From Verrucomicrobiales bacterium (GTDB lineage Bacteria > Verrucomicrobiota > Verrucomicrobiia > Verrucomicrobiales > DEV007), in contig QIKC01000030.1 of the NCBI GenBank assembly GCA_003232855.1, positions 1 to 7,116 on the forward strand: 7,116 nucleotides of DNA, written 5' to 3'. The stretch's first letter is position 1. Each line of letters begins with the position of its first letter. A model generated the notes under the pieces. The model was given only the letters and a program-made list of their open reading frames with translations, did no database searches and was not told the DNA's origin. The position numbers and the translations under genes were made by a program. Below, piece by piece: positions 1 through 6,901 of the stretch.

Positions 1-594
1 GCCGCCAGCGGCGACTACACCCCCGAGCCCGGCGCCGTCTATCCCGACGGCGATTTCGGACGGCGACTAGAAGAGGCGGCCATCCTATTAAAACGAACCC
101 CGGCACGAGTCGTGGGCATCAACATCAGCGGCTGGGACAACCACACCAACCAAGGCGGCACCGCCGGCACGCACGCCAACCTTTTGAACGATATCGCCCA
201 AGGCTACAACGCCCTCTCCAAAGACCTCGCCGCCCAGTGGGACGACGTGCTAGTAGTCACCATGACCGAATTCGGACGCACCACACTGGAGAACGGCAGC
301 GGCGGCACCGACCACGGCGAAGCCAACGTCATGATGGTCGCCGGTGGCTCCGTCAACGGCGGCGTCTACAACTGCGATGCAGGCAATTGGCAGACCGGAA
401 ACACCGGCGCCATGTTCGCCCGCCGCGGGCGCTACCTCAGCCGCAAGACCGACTTCCGCGCCGTCTTTGGCGAAATCTTCCAACGCCACTTCGGCGACCT
501 AGCCACCCCACTCGACACCATCATGCCAGGCTACGATTTCGACGCCTTCGACAACCCCGCAGAGTTCACCTACCTCGACTTCCTCAACGCTTAG
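1..594 (+). CDS. DUF1501 family protein, C-terminal part (5' end outside window)
   Basis: The frame is open from base 1 to the TAG at 592-594, giving 197 residues. A GTG at 112 is an internal valine, because conserved-looking sequence continues upstream of it. Visible family motifs are GWDNHTNQGG (from about 130), TEFGRT (about 265-282), NGSGGTDHGE (about 292-321) and a TDFRAVF segment near the C-terminus (about 448-468). These are hallmarks of DUF1501 (PF07394), placed in the alkaline phosphatase/sulfatase-like superfamily. The TDHG stretch probably supplies metal-ligand Asp and His. Members are usually exported by the Tat route and often sit beside cytochrome- or DUF1800/DUF1549-type genes in Planctomycetes and Verrucomicrobia; their reaction is not established. 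The signal peptide would lie outside the window. The C-terminus looks complete. A periplasmic hydrolase-like role is inference from superfamily membership only. Confidence 0.9.
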   Translation, partial: AASGDYTPEPGAVYPDGDFGRRLEEAAILLKRTPARVVGINISGWDNHTNQGGTAGTHANLLNDIAQGYNALSKDLAAQWDDVLVVTMTEFGRTTLENGSGGTDHGEANVMMVAGGSVNGGVYNCDAGNWQTGNTGAMFARRGRYLSRKTDFRAVFGEIFQRHFGDLATPLDTIMPGYDFDAFDNPAEFTYLDFLNA

Positions 595-652
595 AGCCCA
601 CGGCAGCTCGCCAGCAACGAGAGACGGCAGCGCTCATCACTGGTCACGCGCG

Positions 653-823
653 CCTAGTGGTCGGACAATCCTAAAGTGTCGGATTGAAATCAAACCGCCG
701 ATTACGCGGATTGACACCGATTTATTGGAGGCTTCCGCAGCTGTTTTCAAATTCGCGTTCATCTGCGTAATCTGCGGTTTCCTCCTCCGCAGCCCGACAG
801 CTTAGATTTGGCGAAACACTAGG
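653..823. repeat. Nested imperfect inverted repeat, REP/MITE-like
   Basis: This element fills most of the 293-bp gap between the DUF1501 gene and the cytochrome gene. Three pairs of arms nest around one centre. The outermost is 653-659 (CCTAGTG) with 817-823 (CACTAGG), 7/7 complementary. The middle pair is 671-682 with 794-805, 10/12. The inner pair is 692-723 with 749-780, 25/32. The 25-nt loop is 724-748. Between the outer and middle arms pairing is patchy. No ORF of interest lies inside and no target-site duplication is obvious at the ends. It could be a non-autonomous mobile repeat, or a folded RNA separating two transcription units. It lacks the T-run of a classical intrinsic terminator. 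The rest of the gap (595-652 and 824-887) shows no clear promoter or RNA gene. Confidence 0.75.
692..780. repeat. Core hairpin of the inverted repeat (attacgc-type arms)
   Basis: The left arm 692-723 and the reverse complement of the right arm 749-780 match at 25 of 32 positions, and at 18 of the first 20 from the outer end. Both arms carry the phrase GATTACGC. The right arm reads CGTTCATCTGCGTAATCTGC on the + strand. From memory, similar 'gattacgcagatgaacgc' phrases recur as dispersed intergenic repeats in many bacterial genomes; this cannot be confirmed from one window. Confidence 0.7.
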
Positions 824-887
824 TCGCCGCTGCGAAGATGACGTTTTTCCCTCTTTTCATCCACCCTTACCTCGGAATAGTGAGCCC

Positions 888-3800
888 ATGCGATTCTCCC
901 TCTCCACCACCACCATCAGACCCGGTTCCCCGCTGCGGCACGCCCACCTCGTGCCCCTGCTCGCCATCGGCCTCAGCTTCGGCCTGCCGGATCTCCACGC
1001 TTGGGAGCCCACCACCCTCCCCGGGGAAAAATCGGAGGCACCCGCCTGGTACCGTTGCCGCGTGCAGGTTCCCGACCGCCTGGTAGTCCCCAAGACGAAC
1101 AGCTCCAGCGACCTCTGGCGCGATTCCACCATGCTCGTGCTCGCCAGCCTCCCCGGCCACACCGAGGTCTTCCTCAACGGCAAAAGCATCATCACCTCCG
1201 ATGGCATCCCCATCGGCCAGAGCATGCGCTTCAAGATCCCCAAAGACATCCTCGTCGTCAAAAAATTCAACACCTTGGTCATCCGCACCTCGGCGGGCGG
1301 AATCCTAACGGAAGCACCATTCATCATCGACTATTTCAACGAGCTCCACCTCGGCCCCGCATGGGAAATTTCCACGACCAAACCCACCGCCGCCGACCTC
1401 CAGGAAGTCGCCGAACAACCCGCCACCGCCTTCTACACCGCCGACGGCTTCCGCCCCTCCTCCACCCCGCTCGACTCCACCATCGAACCCATCCCCGGCC
1501 AACAGTCCCCCCCGGCCGACGCCCTCGCCGCCCTGCAAACCGATGACGACCTCATCGTCGACCAACTCCTACACGAACCAGAAATCGCCCAACCCACCCA
1601 CATCAGCTTCGACGCCCGCGGCCGCATGTGGGTTACCCAATACCGCCAGTACCCCTTCCCCAAGGGGCTCAAAATGCTCAGCCGCGACCAGTTCTATCGC
1701 GCCAAGTACGACCGCGTACCCGCCGCACCACGAAACCACATCCCCGGCGCAGATGTCATCAGCATCCACGAAGACACAAACGGTGACGGCACCTACGACA
1801 ACCACAAACACGCACTCAAAGGCCTCAATATGGCCACCTCTGCACTGCGCGGCTGGGGCGGTCTCTGGGTCACCCACCCACCCTATTTACTCTTCTATCC
1901 CGACGCCGACGGCGACGACATTCCCGACGGCGACCCCGAAGTGCGCCTCGCCGGCTTCGGCATGGAAGACACCCACAGCGTCGCCAACGGACTCACTTGG
2001 GGACCAGACGGCTGGCTCTACGGAGGCCACGGCAGCACCTCCACCAGCCGCATCACCCGCCCCGGCATCGACCCCGAAGGCTCGGAGGGCATCTACAACG
2101 ATGGCTGCCACGTCTGGCGCTACCACCCGCGCACGAAAGAATACGAAATCTTCGCCGACGGCACCGGCAACGTCTTCGGTGTGTCCTTCGATGCCGAAGG
2201 TCGCCTCTTCGTCGGCCACAACGGAGCCAACACCCGCGGCTGGTACATGATCCAGGGCGGACAGTACCTCAAACAGGGGAAAAACCCCGACAAGTTCGGA
2301 CCACCGACCAACCCGTATTCGTTCGGCGAACTGCCAATGATGCGCAGCACCACCCCCATCAAACGCTTCTCCATCATGTCCATGATCGTCCAAGGCACCG
2401 CCCTGCCAGACCGGCTACAGGGAAAGTTCCTCTGTGTCGATCCGCTCCACCACGAACTCATCGCCGCCGAACGACACCCGCACGGCAGCAATTTCGAAAC
2501 CACCGACATCGGCAAACCGCTGCGCTCAAAAGACGTCACCTTCCGCCCGACGTTCCTCACCAACTCCCCCGACGGCAGCATGGTCATCGCCGACTTCTGC
2601 GAAGAATACATCGCTCACGGCCAACACTTCCAAGGCCAAATCGACCCCAGCAGCGGCCGCATCTACCGACTGCGCGGGAAGGAACAAAATCTCGAAACAG
2701 ATTACAATTTAGAGGCAAAAACGGATCTCGAACTCGTCGCTAACCTGACCCACCCGAACCTCTGGCACCGCCAAACCTCCGTGCGGCTGCTCGGCCAACG
2801 CGCGAACCCGAAAACCGTGCCCGCCCTGTTGGCCGCCCTCGCGAAACCCACCGCACACCCGGCGGTCGATGCCCTGTGGGCACTCCACCAAATGGGCAAA
2901 CTAGACGAGGCCACCGCCATCCAGGCACTCGACCACCCCTCCCCCATCGTGCGCAGCTGGACGGTACGCCTGCTGGGCGATCAACGCCACCTGTCGGAAA
3001 AATTCGCCGCCAAACTCGTGACCGCCGCCGCATCCACGCCAGTCGAAACCAGCGCCGAAGAGCGCTGCCAGATCCTCTCGACCGCCAGCCGCCTGCCCGT
3101 AAGCGAATCACTCACGTTAGTTAAATCCATCCGCTTCGACAGCGCCGATGTAGACGACCCCTATCTGCCGCTGATGCTGTGGTTCGCCATCGAATCCCGC
3201 TGTGAGGACAACCGCGACCTCGTTCTGGCCATGTTCGAAGACGCCACCTTCTGGGCGCGACCAATGATCCGCCAGCACATCCTCCCGCGCGTCATCCGGC
3301 GCTTTGCCGAAGCCGGATCCCGCCGCGATTTCCTCACCTGCGCCAAACTCTTCCAACTCGCCCCCGCCGCCGAATACCGAACCATCCTGCAGGCCGGCTT
3401 CGACCAGGCCTTCGAAGGCCGCGTGCCACCCGCCTTCCCCGACGCCCTGCTCGCCGAACTCGGCACCGGATCCCTGTCCATGCAAGTCCGCCAAGGCGAC
3501 CCCGAGGCCATCGCCAAAGCGCGAGCGATCCTCGAGGATCCCGCAGCGCCAAACGCCGATCGCCTCAGCGCCATCCGCGCCTTCGGCACCGCCGCACATC
3601 CGCAAGTGCTGCCCGCCCTTTTGAAAATCGTCACGACCCCCGACACAGACGACACCTCCCTACAAGAGGCGGCCCTCACCGCTTTGCAAATCTACGAAAC
3701 CGCAGAAATCGGCGCCCTGGCAGAAGCCGCGCCTGACCTGCGCCCGGAACTGCAGGCACGCGCCATCAACCTCCTCGCCTCTCGCAAATCGTGGACGCTC

Positions 3801-4397
3801 ACCCTACTCGCCAGCAAAGCGCTGCCGCAGCTGCCCGTCGATGCCGACCTCGTCGCCAGAATGCGCCTGCACGACGACGCCGAGATCACCAAACTCCTCG
3901 ACCAGCACTTCCCCGAATCCGGCTCGCCGACACCCAGTCTCCGCGCCGACGCCATCCGCAAGATCCTCGCCGCCAAACCTGGCGACCCCTATCGCGGCAA
4001 GGCCATCTACAGCGCCCGTTGCGCCTCCTGCCACATCCTCTTCTTCGAGGGTGGTAAGGTCGGCCCCGACCTCACCCGCTACCAACGCAACGACCTCCCC
4101 TCCATGCTCACCAGCATCCTCGACCCCAACGCCGAGATCCGCGAAGGCTACGAAAACTACATCGCCACCACCAAGGACGGCCGCATCCTCAGCGGCTTCC
4201 TCGCCGAAAACGACGCCAACACCATCGTCCTGCGCGGCTTCGACGGATCCAACACCACCATCCCGCGAGAAGACATCGAAAAGCTCACCGCCGTCGGTCG
4301 CAGCCTCATGCCCGAGGGGCTCATCAATGGCCTCGACGACCAGCAGCTGCGCGACTTCTTCGCCTACCTCGAAAGATCACAACCCATCGGCAAATAG
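888..4397 (+). CDS. PVC-type exported cytochrome c protein (propeller, HEAT repeats, CxxCH haem domain)
   Basis: A 1169-residue protein. Residues 1-38 look like a Sec signal peptide, with a hydrophobic stretch at 21-34 and probable cleavage after LHA-38. Residues about 45-150 form a beta-rich module containing VFLNGKSI (94-101), like the galactose-binding folds of GH2-type enzymes. About 219-597 is the PVC dehydrogenase-like beta-propeller (TIGR02604 type), with WGPDGWLYGGHGS from W371 and two acidic calcium-type loops (D296-D304 and D339-D349). About 613-1020 consists of HEAT-like helical repeats. About 1023-1166 is the PVC haem domain (TIGR02603 type): C1045-A-S-C1048-H1049 binds haem c, and M1141 in SLMPEGL is a candidate axial ligand. 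The protein should act in the periplasm; electron transfer from a sugar-like substrate is inference. The ATG at 888 fits the signal peptide, although only a weak GGAA (874-877) precedes it. The transporter gene starts 27 bp downstream. Confidence 0.92.
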   Translation: MRFSLSTTTIRPGSPLRHAHLVPLLAIGLSFGLPDLHAWEPTTLPGEKSEAPAWYRCRVQVPDRLVVPKTNSSSDLWRDSTMLVLASLPGHTEVFLNGKSIITSDGIPIGQSMRFKIPKDILVVKKFNTLVIRTSAGGILTEAPFIIDYFNELHLGPAWEISTTKPTAADLQEVAEQPATAFYTADGFRPSSTPLDSTIEPIPGQQSPPADALAALQTDDDLIVDQLLHEPEIAQPTHISFDARGRMWVTQYRQYPFPKGLKMLSRDQFYRAKYDRVPAAPRNHIPGADVISIHEDTNGDGTYDNHKHALKGLNMATSALRGWGGLWVTHPPYLLFYPDADGDDIPDGDPEVRLAGFGMEDTHSVANGLTWGPDGWLYGGHGSTSTSRITRPGIDPEGSEGIYNDGCHVWRYHPRTKEYEIFADGTGNVFGVSFDAEGRLFVGHNGANTRGWYMIQGGQYLKQGKNPDKFGPPTNPYSFGELPMMRSTTPIKRFSIMSMIVQGTALPDRLQGKFLCVDPLHHELIAAERHPHGSNFETTDIGKPLRSKDVTFRPTFLTNSPDGSMVIADFCEEYIAHGQHFQGQIDPSSGRIYRLRGKEQNLETDYNLEAKTDLELVANLTHPNLWHRQTSVRLLGQRANPKTVPALLAALAKPTAHPAVDALWALHQMGKLDEATAIQALDHPSPIVRSWTVRLLGDQRHLSEKFAAKLVTAAASTPVETSAEERCQILSTASRLPVSESLTLVKSIRFDSADVDDPYLPLMLWFAIESRCEDNRDLVLAMFEDATFWARPMIRQHILPRVIRRFAEAGSRRDFLTCAKLFQLAPAAEYRTILQAGFDQAFEGRVPPAFPDALLAELGTGSLSMQVRQGDPEAIAKARAILEDPAAPNADRLSAIRAFGTAAHPQVLPALLKIVTTPDTDDTSLQEAALTALQIYETAEIGALAEAAPDLRPELQARAINLLASRKSWTLTLLASKALPQLPVDADLVARMRLHDDAEITKLLDQHFPESGSPTPSLRADAIRKILAAKPGDPYRGKAIYSARCASCHILFFEGGKVGPDLTRYQRNDLPSMLTSILDPNAEIREGYENYIATTKDGRILSGFLAENDANTIVLRGFDGSNTTIPREDIEKLTAVGRSLMPEGLINGLDDQQLRDFFAYLERSQPIGK

Positions 4398-4424
4398 AGC
4401 CGCCACACACCAGGCAGACAGCTT

Positions 4425-5342
4425 ATGCTCCAAGAGTTGTTAGAAAAATACCCCGACCACCACCGCACCGTCGCCTCGACACAGCTGGTTTTGGCGATGT
4501 TCGGCATGGGTTTAGTGACGCGAGTTCGCGCCTTCGTCGAGATCGCCCTCGAGCCGAAACCCATGCTCACCGGCGCCGCCTACCAATTGCTCGGCATCCC
4601 GCTAATCACAGTGGCCATGGTCTCCCTGCTATCGCTGCCGCCGGAAATCGCCGTCGGATTCTTCATGCTAGCGGCGATGCCCGGCGGATCCATGTCGAAC
4701 GTCTACACCTACCTCGGCAAAGGCAACGCCGCGCTGTCCGTAGCATTGACCGGCATCATGACACTCCTCGCGCTGCTCACCGCGCCACTGCTGTTACGCC
4801 TCTTCGCCTCAGAACACCTACCGCCGGAGATCACCATGCCAGCCGGCACCATCATCCGCGAAATCTTCGTCTTCCTGCTACTGCCGCTGGCCGCCGGCAT
4901 GATACTGGGGCGAACGCTAGAAATGCACGCCGCACTCAAATGTTCGCGATGGTCGATCCGCGCCAGCCTAGTCGCGTTGGCGGTTCTGGTAGTCGGTTCG
5001 TTAGGCAGCGGCAGCATCGACTTCAGCGCCTACGGGCGGCGAGTGCCACTGCTCGTCTTCCTCTATTGCCTGACCATCCAAATCGTCATCTTGCGAGGAT
5101 CACTACACCTGTTCAAATTTTCACGTCGCGACTCCACCGCGCTGGCCATCGAATCCAGCATGAAGAACATCAACCTCAGCCTGCTCATCGCCGCCTCCCT
5201 ATTCGGAATCAAAGGGGAAAACGCCCAATTCGGCGCCGGCGTCCTCTTCGTCCTGCTCCTCTATGGCGGCGTCAGCCTCTTCGTCGCCGCCGTCCCCGCC
5301 ATCTCCAATGTACGCTATCTAAAAAAACATCCACCATCTTGA
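4425..5342 (+). CDS. Bile acid:sodium symporter (BASS/SBF) family transporter
   Basis: A 305-residue inner-membrane protein with roughly nine hydrophobic segments (about 15-31, 48-70, 73-88, 101-127, 142-163, 178-193, 206-225, 248-262 and 270-292). The family core is clear: PGGSMSNVYTYLGKGNAALS (86-105) and ESSMKNINLSLL (243-254). Compared with the bacterial homologue ASBT-NM (residues recalled from the literature), the Na1-site residues are kept as S91, N92, S105, T109 and E243. Of the Na2 site, Q54 and M246 are kept, but the usual Gln is K247. The substrate cannot be read from sequence; bacterial relatives carry small organic anions or are uncharacterised. The start is secure: the upstream gene's TAG (4395-4397) is in the same frame and no start codon lies between. 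The N-terminus is about 23 residues shorter than ASBT-NM, suggesting the first helix is missing, as in the animal nine-helix members. Tight spacing suggests co-transcription with the cytochrome gene. Confidence 0.9.
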   Translation: MLQELLEKYPDHHRTVASTQLVLAMFGMGLVTRVRAFVEIALEPKPMLTGAAYQLLGIPLITVAMVSLLSLPPEIAVGFFMLAAMPGGSMSNVYTYLGKGNAALSVALTGIMTLLALLTAPLLLRLFASEHLPPEITMPAGTIIREIFVFLLLPLAAGMILGRTLEMHAALKCSRWSIRASLVALAVLVVGSLGSGSIDFSAYGRRVPLLVFLYCLTIQIVILRGSLHLFKFSRRDSTALAIESSMKNINLSLLIAASLFGIKGENAQFGAGVLFVLLLYGGVSLFVAAVPAISNVRYLKKHPPS

Positions 5343-5389
5343 CGGCACCCCCGAAAATTGGCTAAACCATCGATTCATACACGGCCACA

Positions 5390-5405
5390 GCAATCCTCCG
5401 ATTGC
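5390..5405 (+). other. Short hairpin between transporter and tig
   Basis: GCAATC (5390-5395) pairs perfectly with GATTGC (5400-5405) across a CTCC loop. An outer CGGC (5382-5385) can pair with GCCG (5412-5415) across an internal loop. There is no following T-run, so it is not a clear intrinsic terminator. It might slow transcription leaving the transporter gene, or be chance. It lies just upstream of the candidate tig promoter, and the outer pairing overlaps the -35. Confidence 0.25.
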
Positions 5406-5407
5406 CG

Positions 5408-5435
5408 TTGCGCCGAGCGAGTTCCCCCCTACAAT
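5408..5435 (+). promoter_or_regulatory. Candidate sigma-70 promoter of tig
   Basis: TACAAT at 5430-5435 matches the -10 consensus at 5 of 6 bases. A weak -35, TTGCGC at 5408-5413 (TTG kept), lies 16 bp upstream. Transcription would begin around 5441-5443, only two to four bases before the ATG at 5445. That would make the message leaderless or nearly so, which fits the absence of any Shine-Dalgarno sequence. The hexamer evidence is good for the -10 and poor for the -35. Confidence 0.45.
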
Positions 5436-5444
5436 TCCCGCCCC

Positions 5445-6772
5445 ATGACCATCAACGTCGAGAAACTTCCCGAGTGCAAAACGCTCTGCGCGTCGAAGTC
5501 CCAGCCGAGGACATCGCCGCGGAGCGCAAGAACATCATCAAGCTCTACTCCTCCAAGGCGAAGATCCCAGGCTTCCGCGCAGGAAAAATCCCCGCCGCAG
5601 TCATCGAGAAGCGCTATAAGGAGGAAATCGAAGGCGAACTCGAAAATCGCGCCGTCTCACTCTGCCTAAAGCAGGGGAACGAAGAAGAGAAGCTCGAGAT
5701 CATCCGCGTCATCCGCGTCACCGACCAGAGCCACAACCCGGACGGCACCTTCACCTTCACCACCGAAGTCCTCACCGCGCCCCAGTTCGAACTCCCAGAA
5801 TACAAGGGCATCCAAGTCAAAGTCCCGCCGCTCGACGTCACCGACGAACAGCTCGCCGAGGCGCTGGACCAGATGCGCGAACGCTTCTCCGATTACAAAG
5901 ATATCGAGGACCGCAGCGCCGCCATGGGCGACTTCGCCGTCATCAATTACAAAGGCAGCATCGACGGCAGCCCGATCGGCGAGATCGCCCCAGCCGCCCC
6001 GGCGACCATCGCCCAAAACACCGGCTTCTGGTTGCGCATGGACGAGGGCACGTTCCTCCCCGGCTTCTGCGCCGCACTCGTCGGCGCCAACAACGACGAC
6101 ACCAAGGAAATTTCCGTCACCATCCCAGACAACTTCCCCGACGAACAACTGCGTGGCCAACAGGTCGATTACAGCGTCGAGATCGTCGGACTCAAAGAGC
6201 AGGTGCTACCCGAGCTCAACGACGATTTTGCCGCCAAAATCGAGGCCGGGAAAACACTCGACGAGGTCAAAGACTCGCTGCGCAACCAAATGCTAGATCA
6301 GCGCAAAGGCTATCGCCAAGAACTCATCACCAACCAAGTGCTCGACAAGCTCAACTCCGAGCTCGATTTCGAACTGCCCAAAGAAATCGTCCAACGCGAG
6401 ACCCAGAGCCGCGTCGACGAAATCGTCAACTCCAACTCCGAACGCGGCATCGCTCAGGAAGAAATCGTCCAAAACCAGGAAAAAATCATCCAGGCAGCCG
6501 GCCAACAAGCCGCCCTCAGCGTCAGAACCAGCTTCATCATCGAGCAAATCGCCGAAGCCGAGGACATCAAAGTCGATCGCGATGAACTCATGGGCCGCGT
6601 CGCCGAAATCGCCGCACGCAACAACACTCCGGTGAAAAAACTCTTCAAGCAGCTACAGAAACAAGACGGTTTCGGACGCATCCACAGCAGCCTGCGCATC
6701 CAGAAAACCATCGCCTTCCTGCGCGACTCCGCTGTCATCGAAGAGGTCGAGCCCGAGGAGACCGGTAAATAA
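5445..6772 (+). CDS. tig: Trigger factor, ribosome-associated chaperone/prolyl isomerase, with an apparent frameshift at 5478-5481
   Basis: Trigger factor binds the ribosome at the exit tunnel and shields nascent chains. The ATG at 5445 starts MTINVEKLPECK, the expected N-terminus, but this frame then runs into unrelated sequence. The frame resumes as NALRVEVPAEDIAAERKN in the -1 frame, open to the TAA at 6770-6772. One missing A in the run 5478-5481 explains the break. The corrected product is 442 residues (E. coli 432). The ribosome-binding signature GFRAGK then falls at residues 43-48, exactly where E. coli has GFRKGK. The N-terminal ribosome-binding domain spans about 1-120. The FKBP-like isomerase domain (GDFAVINYKG...) runs from about 160 to 250, and the helical chaperone arms occupy the rest. 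Without correction, translation could start only at GTG 5474 or TTG 5402, giving an abnormal N-terminus. It could be a sequencing error, a real mutation or, less likely, recoding. clpP follows 129 bp downstream. Confidence 0.93.
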
Positions 6773-6847
6773 ACGGGCACCCGCGCAGCTCCACCCCAAA
6801 CGGCACCCCGCACCGCAGGCGCACTTGCGCGCACCGCCCGTCTGCGC

Positions 6848-6876
6848 TTGATTCTCCCGACTCCACTATTTCAAAT
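6848..6876 (+). promoter_or_regulatory. Candidate sigma-70 promoter of clpP
   Basis: TTGATT (6848-6853, 4 of 6 to TTGACA) and TCAAAT (6871-6876, 4 of 6 to TATAAT) are 17 bp apart, in the first AT-rich patch after a GC-rich stretch. Transcription would start near 6883, about 20 bases before the clpP ATG. It overlaps a three-copy 7-bp repeat. The match is modest and clpP may also be read from the tig promoter. Confidence 0.3.
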
Positions 6877-6888
6877 TTCCAATTTCAC
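6868..6888 (+). repeat. Three tandem 7-bp repeats (ATTTCNN) before clpP
   Basis: ATTTCAA (6868-6874), ATTTCCA (6875-6881) and ATTTCAC (6882-6888) follow one another at an exact 7-bp period and end 13 bases before the clpP start. The surrounding DNA is GC-rich, so the AT-rich block stands out. It may be an unstructured leader aiding initiation where no Shine-Dalgarno is present, a binding site, or simple sequence drift. Confidence 0.6.
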
Positions 6889-6901
6889 ATCTAGAACCAC
6901 T

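Noticed and set aside
112..114. GTG at 112 as the start of a short DUF1501 gene
   Set aside because: The same frame stays open to base 1 and the family is much longer than 160 residues, so this is an internal valine.
595..652. Small RNA or terminator just after the DUF1501 gene
   Set aside because: Only a 4-bp stem (607-610 with 618-621) and a repeated CGGCAG were found, neither convincing.
1543..2250. Long overlapping open frames inside the cytochrome gene, on both strands
   Set aside because: They are low-complexity readings (Ser/Thr/Pro/Ala- or Gly/Val-rich) caused by C-ending codon bias in the true frame, with no recognisable domain.
5402..5475. TTG at 5402 as the tig start
   Set aside because: It gives an arginine- and proline-rich N-terminus unlike trigger factor, while the other frame from ATG 5445 encodes the expected MTINVEKLPECK. 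The upstream codons are an out-of-frame reading.
5476..5484. Programmed -1 ribosomal frameshift in tig
   Set aside because: The zero-frame codons TGC AAA ACG do not form a slippery heptamer, and slipping AAA back onto CAA loses first-position pairing. I saw no obvious downstream stimulatory hairpin. A lost A is simpler.
6819..6830. GCGC-ACTT-GCGC hairpin after tig as a terminator
   Set aside because: The stem is only four base pairs and no T-run follows; such motifs are expected by chance in GC-rich DNA.
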